A stretch of DNA of 64,000 bases from Corynebacterium sp. p3-SID1241 (GTDB lineage Bacteria > Actinomycetota > Actinomycetes > Mycobacteriales > Mycobacteriaceae). Below, one piece after another: positions 29,997 through 39,513 of the stretch; position 1 is the stretch's first letter, and the number at the start of each line of letters is the position of its first letter. Under the pieces are notes generated by a model. The model had not been told where the DNA came from. It worked only from the letters and a program-made list of their open reading frames with translations, and ran no database searches. Location of the stretch: positions 89,567 through 153,566 of the forward strand of contig JALXWS010000005.1 of NCBI GenBank assembly GCA_025144025.1, read 5' to 3'. Both the position numbers and the translations under genes were made by a program.

Positions 29997-31076
29997 TCAA
30001 AACAGGCCGGCTGCACCTTCCGGTGGAGTAAGCCCCAAGTGGCGCCATGCAGCCGCCGTGGCTACGCGGCCACGACCTGTGCGCGAGACCATCCCAGCAC
30101 GCACCAAATAGGGTTCGCACACTTCCTCAACTGTGGATGGCTCCTCTCCTACCGCAATGGCAAGGGTGCTGACACCAACAGGCCCGCCCCCATGGCCTTT
30201 AATGAGCGCATTGAGCACCGCGCGGTCCAAACGATCCAAGCCCATCTCGTCCACGTCAAAGACTTCCAGCGCTCCCTGAGCTGCGCCCAGATCAATATGC
30301 CCCGCGCCGTTGACCTCGGCATAATCACGAACGCGGCGCAGCAACCGGTTAGCAATGCGCGGCGTACCGCGAGAACGCGAACCAATTTCTACCGCAGCAT
30401 CGTGGTCAATATCGACATCGAGTATGCGCGCGGCACGCTTGATGACTTGGGTCAGGTCTTCCGTATCGTAGTACTCCATCTGCGCGGTAAAACCGAAGCG
30501 GTCACGCAACGGGCCGGTAAGCATACCGGCGCGGGTTGTAGCCCCCACCAAAGTAAAGGGCGGAATTTCAAGTGGAATAGAAGTCGCGCCTGGCCCCTTC
30601 CCCACAATGACGTCAATGCGGAAGTCCTCCATCGCCATATACAGCATCTCTTCTGCTGGGCGTGCGATGCGGTGAATCTCATCAATAAAAAGGACGTCAC
30701 CTTCCATCAGGTTAGAGAGCATGGCTGCCAAATCCCCCGCACGTTCCAAGGCCGGTCCGGAGGTCATGCGCAGCGAGGTCCCCAACTCCTGCGAGATAAT
30801 CATGGCCATTGTGGTCTTGCCCAAACCAGGAGGCCCAGAAAGCAGCACGTGGTCTGGCGTTACTCCGCGATTTTTTGCGCCCTTGAGAACGAGAGAAAGC
30901 TGTGCTCGCACCTTGGGTTGGCCGATGAATTCATCGAGCGACTTCGGGCGCAGAGAGCGCTCAATATCATGTTCCTCCGCATGCGCAGTTGCCTCTACAT
31001 TGCTATTGCGCTGGGAGGAATGCGCCGCATCGACTCCTTCTGGGAGGTTAAACTCGGTGCGCTCAATATCGGACAT
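29997..31076 (-). CDS. ruvB: Holliday junction branch-migration helicase RuvB
   Basis: 359 aa hexameric AAA+ motor of the RuvAB complex. Walker [11 protein letters not shown] at about 81-90, Walker [11 protein letters not shown], sensor/arginine-finger region [18 protein letters not shown], and a C-terminal winged helix ([23 protein letters not shown]). It is last in the ruvC-ruvA-ruvB order, 23 bp after ruvA. Confidence 0.98.
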   Translation of the reverse strand: MSDIERTEFNLPEGVDAAHSSQRNSNVEATAHAEEHDIERSLRPKSLDEFIGQPKVRAQLSLVLKGAKNRGVTPDHVLLSGPPGLGKTTMAMIISQELGTSLRMTSGPALERAGDLAAMLSNLMEGDVLFIDEIHRIARPAEEMLYMAMEDFRIDVIVGKGPGATSIPLEIPPFTLVGATTRAGMLTGPLRDRFGFTAQMEYYDTEDLTQVIKRAARILDVDIDHDAAVEIGSRSRGTPRIANRLLRRVRDYAEVNGAGHIDLGAAQGALEVFDVDEMGLDRLDRAVLNALIKGHGGGPVGVSTLAIAVGEEPSTVEEVCEPYLVRAGMVSRTGRGRVATAAAWRHLGLTPPEGAAGLF

Positions 31077-31099
31077 AAATCCAGCCTTCCTACCCGCCG

Positions 31100-31717
31100 C
31101 TACTTCTTCTTACCCAGTTGCGCAAGCGCCGCGCGCAAAAGCGCCGAAGTGTCAGCCTCACTGTTTTCAGCGTAGGCCGCCTCCACTACAGGGCGCGCTG
31201 CCTTCTCCGTAAAGCCTAGGCCGATAAGAGCCTCGGTAACGCTTTCTACCACGGCACCGCCAGCCGGAGACACAGCGGTAACAGAGTCATCCGAGCCTGC
31301 GTCCTCACCTGGCGCAAAGGCCGCCACCTTATCTTTTAGTTCCAAAGCCAAGCGCTGGGCCATGCGCTTGCCGACGCCCGGAATGGACTGCAGCGCCTTT
31401 ACATCTTCCGCAGTTATCGCTGCTGCAAGCTCCCCAGCCCCCATGACCGAAAGCGCTGCCAAGGCAAGCTTTGGCCCCAAGCCAGACACGGACTGTAGCA
31501 CCTGGAACATTTCACGATCCTCATCCGCACTAAAGCCGTACAGTGTGAGGGAATCTTCCTTGACTACCAAATTGGTAAGTACCGTAGCCTGCTCGCCGCG
31601 GCGCAACCTGCCCAAAGTTGAGGGCGTAGCCAAAAATTTATATCCCACGCCGGCACAATCGATAACCCCATGGTCGAGACCAATATGGATTACTTCTCCA
31701 CGCAGTGCAGCGATCAT
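31100..31717 (-). CDS. ruvA: Holliday junction DNA-binding protein RuvA
   Basis: 205 aa. An N-terminal OB-fold ([20 protein letters not shown]) precedes two helix-hairpin-helix motifs ([16 protein letters not shown] and [19 protein letters not shown]). A flexible linker and C-terminal RuvB-interacting helix domain ([20 protein letters not shown]) follow. Targets RuvB to four-way junctions. Middle gene of ruvCAB. Confidence 0.98.
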   Translation of the reverse strand: MIAALRGEVIHIGLDHGVIDCAGVGYKFLATPSTLGRLRRGEQATVLTNLVVKEDSLTLYGFSADEDREMFQVLQSVSGLGPKLALAALSVMGAGELAAAITAEDVKALQSIPGVGKRMAQRLALELKDKVAAFAPGEDAGSDDSVTAVSPAGGAVVESVTEALIGLGFTEKAARPVVEAAYAENSEADTSALLRAALAQLGKKK

Positions 31718-31749
31718 TGCTTTCCTATCCTTCTATTTTCTTTGCTTCC

Positions 31750-32316
31750 CTAGCGCTTCTTGCCTTGTCCGCGCACTCCGCTCGTCTTGGCGCCCAGGCC
31801 TAGGCCGGTATTGTCCATGCGCACAATGGCAGGAGCGCGCCAGCAGTGACACACGGCCAGGGCTAGTGCATCGGCGGCGTCGGCAGGCTTGGGCGGTTCC
31901 GATAGCCCAAGGATACGGGTAATCATAGTGGTCATCTGCTTTTTATCGGCACGCCCATTGCCAGAGATGGCCTTTTTCACTTCAGACGGGGTGTACATGT
32001 ATACCGGAATATCGCGTTCAGCCGCAGCCAGCACTAGCACTCCTACCACGTGGGCAGTCTGCATGACCGTGGAAACCTGCCCACGTTCGAAGACGCGCTC
32101 GATCGCTACGACATCCGGTGAGTAGTCATCCATCCATTCCTTAGCCGCGATAGACAGCCGCAGAAGCCTCTCAGTTAGCTCTTTATCGCTAGGCGTGCGC
32201 ACCACGCCCACGGAAACGGGGAGGATTCCTCGCCCGCGACCAGCCTGAACCACAGAAAGTCCGCAGCGCGTCAAGCCGGGATCGATGCCCATTACGCGCA
32301 TTCCTTCTAGGTTCAT
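31750..32316 (-). CDS. ruvC: Crossover junction endodeoxyribonuclease RuvC
   Basis: 188 aa from ATG 32316 ([19 protein letters not shown]), chosen because GGGGGAG lies directly upstream and the extra 10 residues of the longer frame are not conserved. Catalytic acidic residues are in [14 protein letters not shown] and [12 protein letters not shown]. Resolves Holliday junctions by paired nicks. It opens the ruvCAB unit. Confidence 0.97.
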   Translation of the reverse strand: MNLEGMRVMGIDPGLTRCGLSVVQAGRGRGILPVSVGVVRTPSDKELTERLLRLSIAAKEWMDDYSPDVVAIERVFERGQVSTVMQTAHVVGVLVLAAAERDIPVYMYTPSEVKKAISGNGRADKKQMTTMITRILGLSEPPKPADAADALALAVCHCWRAPAIVRMDNTGLGLGAKTSGVRGQGKKR

Positions 32317-32498
32317 CTCTCCCCCGCTTTCATTTCTATACCGCACCTATTGCCACTAGCACCATTATGGACTACACACACGCGTTCTACAAGCGCAACG
32401 TCTCACCTACATAGCGAAGCGCCGGCAACGCCTCCGACGAGCTGTGCCCGTGGAGCGCTACCGGCGCCAAAAATAGCCGCTATTGAAGCGAAAACCGT

Positions 32499-33254
32499 TT
32501 AGTCCTCATCTAGCTCTGCTAGAACTTTATCGGACAGGTTCATATTGGTATAGACGTTTTGTACATCGTCGGAATCTTCCAAAGCATCGATAAGGCGGAA
32601 GATCTTCTTCGCGTCATTAGCCTCAAGTGGCACATCCACGGAAGCGCGGAAGTCATTATCTGAATCATCGACTTCAATATCAGCTTCTTTGAGGGCGTCC
32701 TTGACCGCCTGGACATCGGTAGGTGCACAGATGATCTCGAACTTTTCGCCGTGGTCCTTAACCTCTTCAGCGCCGGCCTCGAGCACGGCCATCAACACGT
32801 CGTCCTCGCTAAGCTCACCCTTTTCTACTAGGACGTAACCGGTGCGGGTGAACATGTACGCCACGGAGCCAGATTCACCGAGGTTTCCGCCGTTCTTAGA
32901 CATCGCGGTACGCACGTCCGTCGCCGCACGGTTGCGATTATCGGTAAGGCACTCAATAAGCATGGCCACACCATTGGGGCCGTAGCCCTCATACATGACG
33001 GTTTCCCAGTCAGCGCCGCCAGCTTCCTCACCGGAGCCACGTTTGCGCGCACGCTCGATGTTGTCATTGGGGACGGAGGCCTTTTTGGCCTTCTTGATCA
33101 TGTCATCAAGGGTTGGGTTAGCCGCTGGGTCACCACCGCCGGTACGAGCCGCCACTTCGATGTTTTTGATCAGCTTGGCAAATTCCTTGCCACGCTTGGC
33201 ATCGTTAGCAGCCTTCTTGTGCTTGGTAGTTGCCCATTTCGAATGGCCTGCCAT
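32499..33254 (-). CDS. YebC/PmpR family transcription/translation regulator
   Basis: 251 aa. The universal N-terminus [23 protein letters not shown] is followed by [33 protein letters not shown] and [15 protein letters not shown]. Family members bind DNA in some bacteria and recent work links YebC to relief of ribosome stalling; the role here is not shown by sequence. It precedes ruvC by about 180 bp, the common genomic neighbourhood. Confidence 0.96.
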   Translation of the reverse strand: MAGHSKWATTKHKKAANDAKRGKEFAKLIKNIEVAARTGGGDPAANPTLDDMIKKAKKASVPNDNIERARKRGSGEEAGGADWETVMYEGYGPNGVAMLIECLTDNRNRAATDVRTAMSKNGGNLGESGSVAYMFTRTGYVLVEKGELSEDDVLMAVLEAGAEEVKDHGEKFEIICAPTDVQAVKDALKEADIEVDDSDNDFRASVDVPLEANDAKKIFRLIDALEDSDDVQNVYTNMNLSDKVLAELDED

Positions 33255-33347
33255 GTAGTCCCTTTCTAATCAGGTGCTGAAACTGGTGGCAATTATACGT
33301 GTGCTGCACGAATGCGTAAAAGCGACCCCCTTATAAGCGGGAAGAAT

Positions 33348-34220
33348 TTATACTTTTTGCCAGTTGCCGTGGGCGGAACCGCTACCCAAATCTTCATCCA
33401 AAAAGCGAGTAAGGCCCTCTTGATTAACTAGGGCCACCAACTCGCCCTGTTCGTTAAATAGCTTGCCACGGGCGATGGCCCTTCCACCGGACGCCGAGGG
33501 TGAAACCTGCTCATATAGCAGCCATTCATCCACGCGGAAAGGCCGCACGAACCACAGCGCGTGGTCTAGGCTCGCCAATTGCACCCTATCTCCCTGATGC
33601 GGGATAAGTGCAGAACGAATCAGCGTCATATCAGACATATATGTAAGTGCCGCACGGTGAAAGCAGGCATCATCCGGAACATCACCAGTATTGCGGAACC
33701 AGATATGCCGAAAGCCCGCTCCGGTTTTCTCTGCGGCGGCGGCATCGCGCCCTTCCTCCGGCACGAGGCGGATATCCCAATCCTCCCATTCCTTGAGGAT
33801 AATCCGAGTGGAATAGGGCGCACCGCCGCCCAATCGTGCTACTTCAGCCGGCCCCGGCACCTCGGGCGGAGCGTCTTGGTGCCGCGGGCCTGTATCTCCT
33901 TCGCGATGAAAGCTTGCCATGAGAATGAAGATCAATGCGCCATCTTGGCAGACCCGCACTTGACGATGAGCAAAAGAACGACCGTCGCGGATTCGCTCCA
34001 CCCGCAACTCTATCGGGCGCTTGGCGTCGCCAGGTCCTACAAAATATCCGTGCAAGGAATGCACACGTTTACCGCCAACAGTGCGCTGAGCCGCAGCCAC
34101 TGCCTGAGAGGCGATATGACCGCCAAAGGCACGGTCAATCCGAGACTCAACAGCAGGGCCGAGAAATTCATCTACCCCACCTGTTTCCTCTAAAGCCAAT
34201 ATTTCGCGCATGGTCGCCAT
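33348..34220 (-). CDS. tesB: Acyl-CoA thioesterase II (TesB type)
   Basis: 290 aa double hot-dog thioesterase that hydrolyses acyl-CoA. Start ATG 34220 (MATMREILALEETGG) is chosen because GGAGGGA lies 5-11 nt upstream; an upstream in-frame start would add 9 residues. The first hot dog has FGGHIASQAVAAAQRTV and VHSLHGYFVGPGDAKRPIE. The second has VQLASLDHALWFVRPFRVDEW with the catalytic Asp region, and the C-terminal SGGRAIARGKLFNEQGELVALVNQEG. The stop is 93 bp from yebC, so the three genes tesB, yebC and ruvC probably share direction but not necessarily one transcript. Confidence 0.93.
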   Translation of the reverse strand: MATMREILALEETGGVDEFLGPAVESRIDRAFGGHIASQAVAAAQRTVGGKRVHSLHGYFVGPGDAKRPIELRVERIRDGRSFAHRQVRVCQDGALIFILMASFHREGDTGPRHQDAPPEVPGPAEVARLGGGAPYSTRIILKEWEDWDIRLVPEEGRDAAAAEKTGAGFRHIWFRNTGDVPDDACFHRAALTYMSDMTLIRSALIPHQGDRVQLASLDHALWFVRPFRVDEWLLYEQVSPSASGGRAIARGKLFNEQGELVALVNQEGLTRFLDEDLGSGSAHGNWQKV

Positions 34221-34389
34221 CTCGTCCCTCCTTAGATTGCTTCTCATACGAATCGCATATTGTTATCTACATTACTAAATGAGGCGGAGTCGATCTCTTC
34301 CACAGTAGGGCGTACCCCACTTCTGGGCAGTTTGGTTTCAGAATTTTCTGGAAGAAGCTATGTCTGCCCCAATGCACGCTTCCATTGAC

Positions 34390-34395
34390 TAAAGT
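34390..34395 (+). promoter_or_regulatory. -10 box deciding the GT87 start
   Basis: TAAAGT ends 7 nt before GTG 34403, which favours that codon as a leaderless start over TTG 34385. A 10-codon open frame beginning ATG 34360 behind GGAAGAAGC ends inside this box (34392); it is probably chance. Confidence 0.45.
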
Positions 34396-34402
34396 CTTTC
34401 GA

Positions 34403-35749
34403 GTGAAACGCATCGCTTCTGTTCCTGCAGTATGGCTCGGTTGGGTAGTCGCCCGCTTGGTTCTGATCTACCTACTCAAAATTGACCATAGCCCCAGAGG
34501 CGATGTCGCCTATTATTTTGCCGGTCTCTACGGCACTGACCCTACGCAGATGACCGAGTATCCCCATGCAGGAACATGGCCCACGGTGCTTTTGGGCTGG
34601 TTAACCGGTGAAGATATCACAACCTTCTATATCGGCTTCACCGTCATAACCTTGCTTGTTGACGCCGCCTTTTTAGCCCTCCTACTGCGCCATCACCCCA
34701 CCCAACCGCGCGCTTTCCAAGCAGCATGGTTTTGGGTCTTTTTCGGCACGGCTGCTGGGCACACCTTTGTTTGGCGCCTCGATATTTTCCCCGCCGTGGC
34801 CGTGGCCGGAGCAGCTGCTCTACTGGCTACCCGTCCGCTCTTTGCATCGGCACTATTGGGTTTTGCCACCACCATGAAACTATGGCCTGGAGTTCTCGCC
34901 GCAGGCTTGGTGGGCCGATTCAATCAATCCAAAACCTGGCAACGATTGCTTGCCTTCTTCTGCACCATCTTCGCGCTCTGCGGGGTCACAATCGCCACCT
35001 CAGGCGTCGATCGATTACTTTCCCCGCTTAATTACCAGGGCGTGCGAGGGCTGCAGCTAGAGTCCATCCCAGCTACATTCCTACTCATCCAGGCTCACCA
35101 CCATCCCGGCCGCTGGCACCTAGGCTATGCCCCTTCCAAGAGTTTTGAAATTTCCGGCCCCGGCGTAGATACCGCAATGCTATGGAGCACTATAGCCATG
35201 ACCGCGATGCTCGTATTCGCCATTGGTTGGGCGCTTTACCGCCTTTTCGCCGGCGGGTGGACCACCCGCACCACTATGGCATTCTTTACCGTCATGGTCC
35301 TGCTGCTCATCGCCACCAATAAGGTCTTTTCTCCGCAATACATCGTCTGGTTAGGCCCGTTGCTGGCCGTAGTCATCCGCCAGCGCTTGCCCCGAGGTTT
35401 TGCCTCGCTGAAAGTGCTCCAAGGACTAATAGCGGTGTGCACCATCGTTGCGGCCGGGCTCGGTACCTTGGTCTACCCGTTCAACTATGACTACATCTGG
35501 CAATACGTAGGTGAGAAAATGTTTCCCGTTTACGTCTTGGCTGCCCGCAATATTCTCATCCTCGTCATGGTTCTCATTGGCCTCATCTGGCTGGGGCTCG
35601 AGGTGGCCTTTAGCAAAAGGCTTGCACGCGCAGAGGGAGAGCAGCCTGACTCGCCGTCCGCCTTGCCCGCCGATACGGCCGCGCCGGCGCACGCACAGCC
35701 GGTGGCCCAAGACCTAGGCGGACTAAAGCCTACACGCACCACGCCTTAG
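34403..35749 (+). CDS. GT87-type membrane glycosyltransferase (polyprenyl-phosphate-sugar dependent)
   Basis: About 448 aa with roughly 10-12 transmembrane helices. The GT-C/GT87 (DUF2029) pattern is an early extracytoplasmic acidic loop after TM1 (LKIDHSPRGDVAYYFAGLYG) and LLAGW-like repeats. LVYPFNYDYIWQY in a late loop and a cytoplasmic Pro/Ala-rich tail (ALPADTAAPAHAQ) follow. Such enzymes in Corynebacteriales extend mannan or arabinan of lipomannan/arabinogalactan using polyprenyl-phosphate sugars. Position beside pimA supports a mannolipid role, but the acceptor cannot be read from sequence. Start taken as GTG 34403 (MKRIASVPAVWLGW). It converges with the LemA-like gene 18 bp away. Confidence 0.8.
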   Translation: MKRIASVPAVWLGWVVARLVLIYLLKIDHSPRGDVAYYFAGLYGTDPTQMTEYPHAGTWPTVLLGWLTGEDITTFYIGFTVITLLVDAAFLALLLRHHPTQPRAFQAAWFWVFFGTAAGHTFVWRLDIFPAVAVAGAAALLATRPLFASALLGFATTMKLWPGVLAAGLVGRFNQSKTWQRLLAFFCTIFALCGVTIATSGVDRLLSPLNYQGVRGLQLESIPATFLLIQAHHHPGRWHLGYAPSKSFEISGPGVDTAMLWSTIAMTAMLVFAIGWALYRLFAGGWTTRTTMAFFTVMVLLLIATNKVFSPQYIVWLGPLLAVVIRQRLPRGFASLKVLQGLIAVCTIVAAGLGTLVYPFNYDYIWQYVGEKMFPVYVLAARNILILVMVLIGLIWLGLEVAFSKRLARAEGEQPDSPSALPADTAAPAHAQPVAQDLGGLKPTRTTP

Positions 35750-35767
35750 GCGTCTGAGGCCGGTAGG

Positions 35768-36229
35768 CTACTCTGCCAGCATATAATCGAAGTATTCCGG
35801 CAGCTTTGCAGTGCCGCCCAAGTGAAATAGACGCACAGCTGGACGCAGGCGCAGCGCACGGGTATCACTGACAGCCTCATTGTAGAAACGATGCGCAAGT
35901 TGGATGCGTCCTTCGGCGTCGGCAAGCGCTGCTGGGCGCCGATCTGCAGGAAATTCCCGCACAATGGCGGCGGATAATTCGCGCTCGGCCATCATTCGCG
36001 GTTCGAAGTGACCCTGATAAAGCTCGGTGGACTCGGCGCGCTGGGCTAACGCCGCCAAGTCCGGGGCCACCGCCGCAGTGACAGCTGCCCTGCGATCAAG
36101 CGCCGCCTGTAACTGCGCCAGTGAGGCATCCGTGCGAATATGCAAAGAATTTAGCCGTTGGGCGGTAAAAAGTGCCCAGGAACCCACGATGATCAAGATG
36201 AATACGATAAGGGCTATCTCAATGGCCAT
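35768..36229 (-). CDS. LemA-like single-TM protein downstream of pimA
   Basis: 153 aa. One N-terminal TM (IEIALIVFILIIVGSWALF) is followed by a helical region NSLHIRTDASLAQLQAALDRRAAV that resembles the LemA pattern of N...R.D.A...Q...L.RR. The C-terminal part (FYNEAVSDTRALRLRPAVRLFHLGG) again matches LemA-type FYN motifs. Function is unknown. Its ATG overlaps the pimA stop by one base (TAATG). In mycobacteria the gene after pimA encodes a longer membrane protein with a Nudix domain; here no Nudix box is present, so this is a short form. Confidence 0.75.
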   Translation of the reverse strand: MAIEIALIVFILIIVGSWALFTAQRLNSLHIRTDASLAQLQAALDRRAAVTAAVAPDLAALAQRAESTELYQGHFEPRMMAERELSAAIVREFPADRRPAALADAEGRIQLAHRFYNEAVSDTRALRLRPAVRLFHLGGTAKLPEYFDYMLAE

Positions 36230-37332
36230 TAGCGCTTCACCCTCACCTTGGTGCCGTCTTGAACGGTTTCATAAACCTGCATTACCGCGGCGGCTACATG
36301 GTCCCAGTCATAGGTGCTGGCTCGCTGTACTCCATTGTGCACTAAGCGGGCGCGATATTCGGCGTCCTCGAGCACCTCGTTGAGAACACGAGCCAGGTCA
36401 TTACTATCCTCATTGCGAAATAGCGCACCGGCAATATCATCGGAATCGGCGTCGCACACTGCGCGGAAGGCCTCCAAGTCCGAAGCAACAACGGCTGTAC
36501 CTGCCGCCATAGCTTCCACCAAGACAATGCCGAAGCTCTCACCGCCGGTATTGGGGGCGACATATACATCAGCGCGGCCGAGAATTTCAGCCTTTTCGGC
36601 ATCGCTAACCCGGCCAACAAAATCAACGCCTTCCGCCTCACGGGTACGGCCACCACCCATAATGGTCACGCGTATATCTTGGCGTACTTGGCGCAGCGCG
36701 GCCAGCAGTATATCGAGGCCTTTGCGCGGTTCATCCAACCGCCCAAGGAAAACTACCTCTAGTGGTTCATTGGGAGCCTTTGCAGGGCTGCGACGCCGAG
36801 CCTGCGCATACACGGAAGTATCCACACCATTGGGAATCAGGACTGGGTCCCCTCCCAATTGTTCTACCTGCCAGCGCCGAGCCATATCGGATACCGCGAT
36901 TCCTCCCCGAATCTTTTCCAAAAAAGGCTCTAATAAAGGCTTGGCCAAGGTCAATACCAGCGAGCTCGATGCGGAAGCATGATACGTCGCTACCAAAGGA
37001 CCTTGGGCCACGGCCAGCGCAGTCATGGAAAAACTCGGGGAATTTGGCTCGTGGATATGTAGGACATCAAAGTCGCCGTTTTTGATAAAGCGTTTAACCT
37101 TGCGTGTCACATGTGGACCGACGGACAAGCGCGCCACAGAGCCGTTATAGGCGATGGGGAAAGCTGGTCCGCCTTTAACCACGAAATCCGGCAGTTGTGT
37201 GGCCTCCGAGGCCGGACCAATGACTTGTACATGGTGCCCTTGCTCTATAAACATCGTGGCTAGATCAAGGATGTGGGCTTGAACTCCACCAGGCTCATCG
37301 AAGGAGTAGGGACACACAATTCCGATGCGCAC
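36229..37332 (-). CDS. pimA: Phosphatidyl-myo-inositol alpha-mannosyltransferase PimA
   Basis: 367 aa GT-B (GT4) enzyme that adds the first mannose to phosphatidylinositol on the inner face of the membrane. The N-terminal acceptor domain starts IGIVCPYSFDEPGGVQAHIL with the conserved GGVQ loop; HIHEPNSPSFS lies at about 93-103. The GDP-mannose side has VFLGRLDEPRKGLDILL and the EX7E motif in GGESFGIVLVEAM. GTG start overlaps the patA stop by one base (TAGTG). It belongs to the pgsA-patA-pimA unit. Confidence 0.95.
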   Translation of the reverse strand: MRIGIVCPYSFDEPGGVQAHILDLATMFIEQGHHVQVIGPASEATQLPDFVVKGGPAFPIAYNGSVARLSVGPHVTRKVKRFIKNGDFDVLHIHEPNSPSFSMTALAVAQGPLVATYHASASSSLVLTLAKPLLEPFLEKIRGGIAVSDMARRWQVEQLGGDPVLIPNGVDTSVYAQARRRSPAKAPNEPLEVVFLGRLDEPRKGLDILLAALRQVRQDIRVTIMGGGRTREAEGVDFVGRVSDAEKAEILGRADVYVAPNTGGESFGIVLVEAMAAGTAVVASDLEAFRAVCDADSDDIAGALFRNEDSNDLARVLNEVLEDAEYRARLVHNGVQRASTYDWDHVAAAVMQVYETVQDGTKVRVKR

Positions 37333-38276
37333 TAGTTATCCCCTCCCTGCGATGACCCGGCTTGGTGGGGCTCACCGGCCTTCTGGGCGGCACGCGCTTG
37401 GCGACGCCTCTCAATATCGACGTTCCACTGCGGCTGCAACATGTGCCAGTCTTCTGGATGGCGGCGAATATTGTCCGCGAAGCCATCGGCCATGCGCTGC
37501 GTGGTTTCTTGTAGGTCCGTTACCTCGATCTCGGGAGATACCGATAGGCCCCAACCCGCACCCTCGAACCAAGAGTGCACCACGTGGAGGGCAGCGCCCG
37601 TTTCCAAGGCTAGCTGTGCGGGCCCTGCGGCCATATTAGCCTCCTCGCCCATGAAGTCGACGCTGATGCCGCTTCGAGTAAGGTCACGCTCGGCCAGCAG
37701 GCAAACTACGCCGCCGGCTTCTAGCACCTCTTTGAGGCGCTTAAAGGGCGAGGCATCGCCGCCGGTAAGGGGAAGAACCTCAAAGCCGAGGGTTTCGCGG
37801 TAGTCCACAAAGGCGTCGAAAAGCACGGCAGGCTTTAAACGCTCCGCAACGGTAGTGAACTGGCCGTAATGACCAACGAGGAAGACACCGGCCATATCCC
37901 AATTACCCGAGTGCGGCAGAGCCAAAATAGTCCCACGCCCGGATTCAGCAGAGGCATCAAAGTGCTCCAAGCCCTCTAGGCCGCTGAGCAGACGCTCATG
38001 CAATCTTGCATCGCTATGAATCGCCGGCAGCCGGAACGCCTCCATCCAATAGCGCATATAGGACCGCATAGACTCGCGCACCAAGGCGCGAGTTACGTTT
38101 TCCGGCCCGACCACTCTGGCAAGGTTCTGGCGAAGGCCATCCATTCCGCGACCATTGTTACTGGCCAAATCCGCACCCCAGCGAAAAAGCGTGCGCGCTA
38201 CCGGTTCAGGCAGCCGGCGCACCACCTTCCAGCCCGCGAGGTATCCCGCAGCGGCGAGGTCTTCTCTATCCCACAT
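37332..38276 (-). CDS. patA: Phosphatidylinositol mannoside acyltransferase
   Basis: 314 aa LpxL/HtrB-like acyltransferase that acylates PI-mannosides. The catalytic HX4D motif is LPHSGNWDMAG near residue 121. Downstream LLAERDLTRSGISVDFMG is the second conserved block, and QWNVDIERRRQARAAQ ends the protein. It lies between pgsA and pimA; the start ATG (MWDREDLAAAGYLAGWK) matches the actinobacterial family N-terminus. There is a 39 bp gap to pgsA. Confidence 0.93.
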   Translation of the reverse strand: MWDREDLAAAGYLAGWKVVRRLPEPVARTLFRWGADLASNNGRGMDGLRQNLARVVGPENVTRALVRESMRSYMRYWMEAFRLPAIHSDARLHERLLSGLEGLEHFDASAESGRGTILALPHSGNWDMAGVFLVGHYGQFTTVAERLKPAVLFDAFVDYRETLGFEVLPLTGGDASPFKRLKEVLEAGGVVCLLAERDLTRSGISVDFMGEEANMAAGPAQLALETGAALHVVHSWFEGAGWGLSVSPEIEVTDLQETTQRMADGFADNIRRHPEDWHMLQPQWNVDIERRRQARAAQKAGEPHQAGSSQGGDN

Positions 38277-38315
38277 AGTTACTAAACCTCCTGGTTTTAG
38301 GTGGTGTGGTGCGAG

Positions 38316-38921
38316 CTAGGACTGGTCCTGGCGAGCGGCGATAACCATTCGCTGGCACACAGTGAAGATAGATCCTACGGCAAGGATCCACAGCGCTACC
38401 TCAATGGCGTGCGGAACGCCCAGGCCCTCGAGACCAATGCCGCCTAGGCCCAAGATGAGCCGCTCGGGACGCTCGATAAGGCCGCCAACCATCTTAAATC
38501 CAGATGCCTCTCCCCTAGCCTTGATATAGGAAATGACCTGGGAGCATACCAAGGTAACAAAGCAGGCTATAACCGTAATTCGGGAGGAATCCGCAGAATA
38601 AATCAACCACCATGCAATGGCGCTAAATAGTGCGCCATCGGTAATGCGATCGCAGGAGGCGTCTAGGGTCGCGCCGAAAGCGGTGGCTTTGCCAGTCAAG
38701 CGAGCCATTGTGCCGTCGAGCATATCGAAAGCGGCGAAAAGGCCGGACAAGACGGCCGCGGAAAAGAGATGACCGGTAGGAATAAGGATAACCGAAATGG
38801 CAATGGTGACAATGGTTCCCACAACCGTGACCACGTTGGGGGTCAGGCCAAGCTTCAAAAAGGTTTTGGCTATAGGTTCCACCACCACGGCGGCCGGCTT
38901 TCGCCCATGCACGCTAAGCAC
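38316..38921 (-). CDS. pgsA: Phosphatidylinositol phosphate synthase (CDP-alcohol phosphatidyltransferase)
   Basis: 201 aa from GTG 38921 ([16 protein letters not shown]), chosen because AGGAGG lies six bases upstream; a longer frame to 39008 overlaps the HIT gene. The CDP-alcohol signature DGTMAR...G...D...D is complete in MLDGTMARLTGKATAFGATL and DASCDRITDG. There are six predicted TMs. Makes the PI-phosphate precursor from CDP-diacylglycerol and inositol phosphate. Overlaps the HIT gene by 8 bp. Confidence 0.95.
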   Translation of the reverse strand: MLSVHGRKPAAVVVEPIAKTFLKLGLTPNVVTVVGTIVTIAISVILIPTGHLFSAAVLSGLFAAFDMLDGTMARLTGKATAFGATLDASCDRITDGALFSAIAWWLIYSADSSRITVIACFVTLVCSQVISYIKARGEASGFKMVGGLIERPERLILGLGGIGLEGLGVPHAIEVALWILAVGSIFTVCQRMVIAARQDQS

Positions 38922-39513
38922 GCGAATCCTCCTCTTCCATCTCGCGCCAACCTTCTGCCAGCACGCGGCGCGTATCCTGCAGAAGCTGCGGTAATACCTT
39001 AGTCCCATCGAGGACAGTCATAAAGTTACTATCCCCGGGCCACCTTGGCACCACATGCAGGTGCAGGTGGTCTCCTACCGAGCCGCCCGAAGCGCGACCC
39101 AAGTTCAGACCTACGTTAATGGCTTCTGGGTGCGAAACTCTCTTGAGTACCTGGACTGCTTTTTGCGCAAACGCCATCAACTCGTGCGATTCCTCTTCCG
39201 TAAGGTTTTCCAGCTGGGATTCCTTACGGTACGGCACCACCATCAAGTGCCCGGCGTTATACGGAAAAAGATTCAGCAATGCATAAACGGTCTTGCCGCG
39301 AGCAATGATAAGCCCGTCCTCATCGCTGCCCTGTGGCGCTTCGACGAAGGGGTCCTTAGAGCGCTTGGCAATATAGGCCATGCGATAAGGCGCCCACAGT
39401 CGTTTCAAGCGATCTGGATCACCGGCGCCCGAATCTACAAAGGTCTCCGCCGCCGAGTCATGGTTATTGACGGCGGCATTGTCGGTATCGTGCGTGTCTT
39501 TAGCGTCGGGCAC
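38914..39513 (-). CDS. HIT-family nucleotide hydrolase/phosphorylase
   Basis: 199 aa histidine-triad protein. The triad is [16 protein letters not shown] (HxHxH) near residue 150, and [21 protein letters not shown] is the typical strand before it. The position between thrS and pgsA is that of the mycobacterial Ap4A phosphorylase, so diadenosine tetraphosphate breakdown is a likely activity. The N-terminal 30 residues are polar and variable ([15 protein letters not shown]). Its ATG lies 14 bp inside the end of thrS. Confidence 0.92.
   Translation of the reverse strand: MPDAKDTHDTDNAAVNNHDSAAETFVDSGAGDPDRLKRLWAPYRMAYIAKRSKDPFVEAPQGSDEDGLIIARGKTVYALLNLFPYNAGHLMVVPYRKESQLENLTEEESHELMAFAQKAVQVLKRVSHPEAINVGLNLGRASGGSVGDHLHLHVVPRWPGDSNFMTVLDGTKVLPQLLQDTRRVLAEGWREMEEEDSRA

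Noticed and set aside
34360-34392. Ten-codon upstream frame (MSAPMHASID) overlapping the GT87 start
   Set aside because: The -10 box TAAAGT lies at its 3' end, so the main transcript would begin after it; probably chance.
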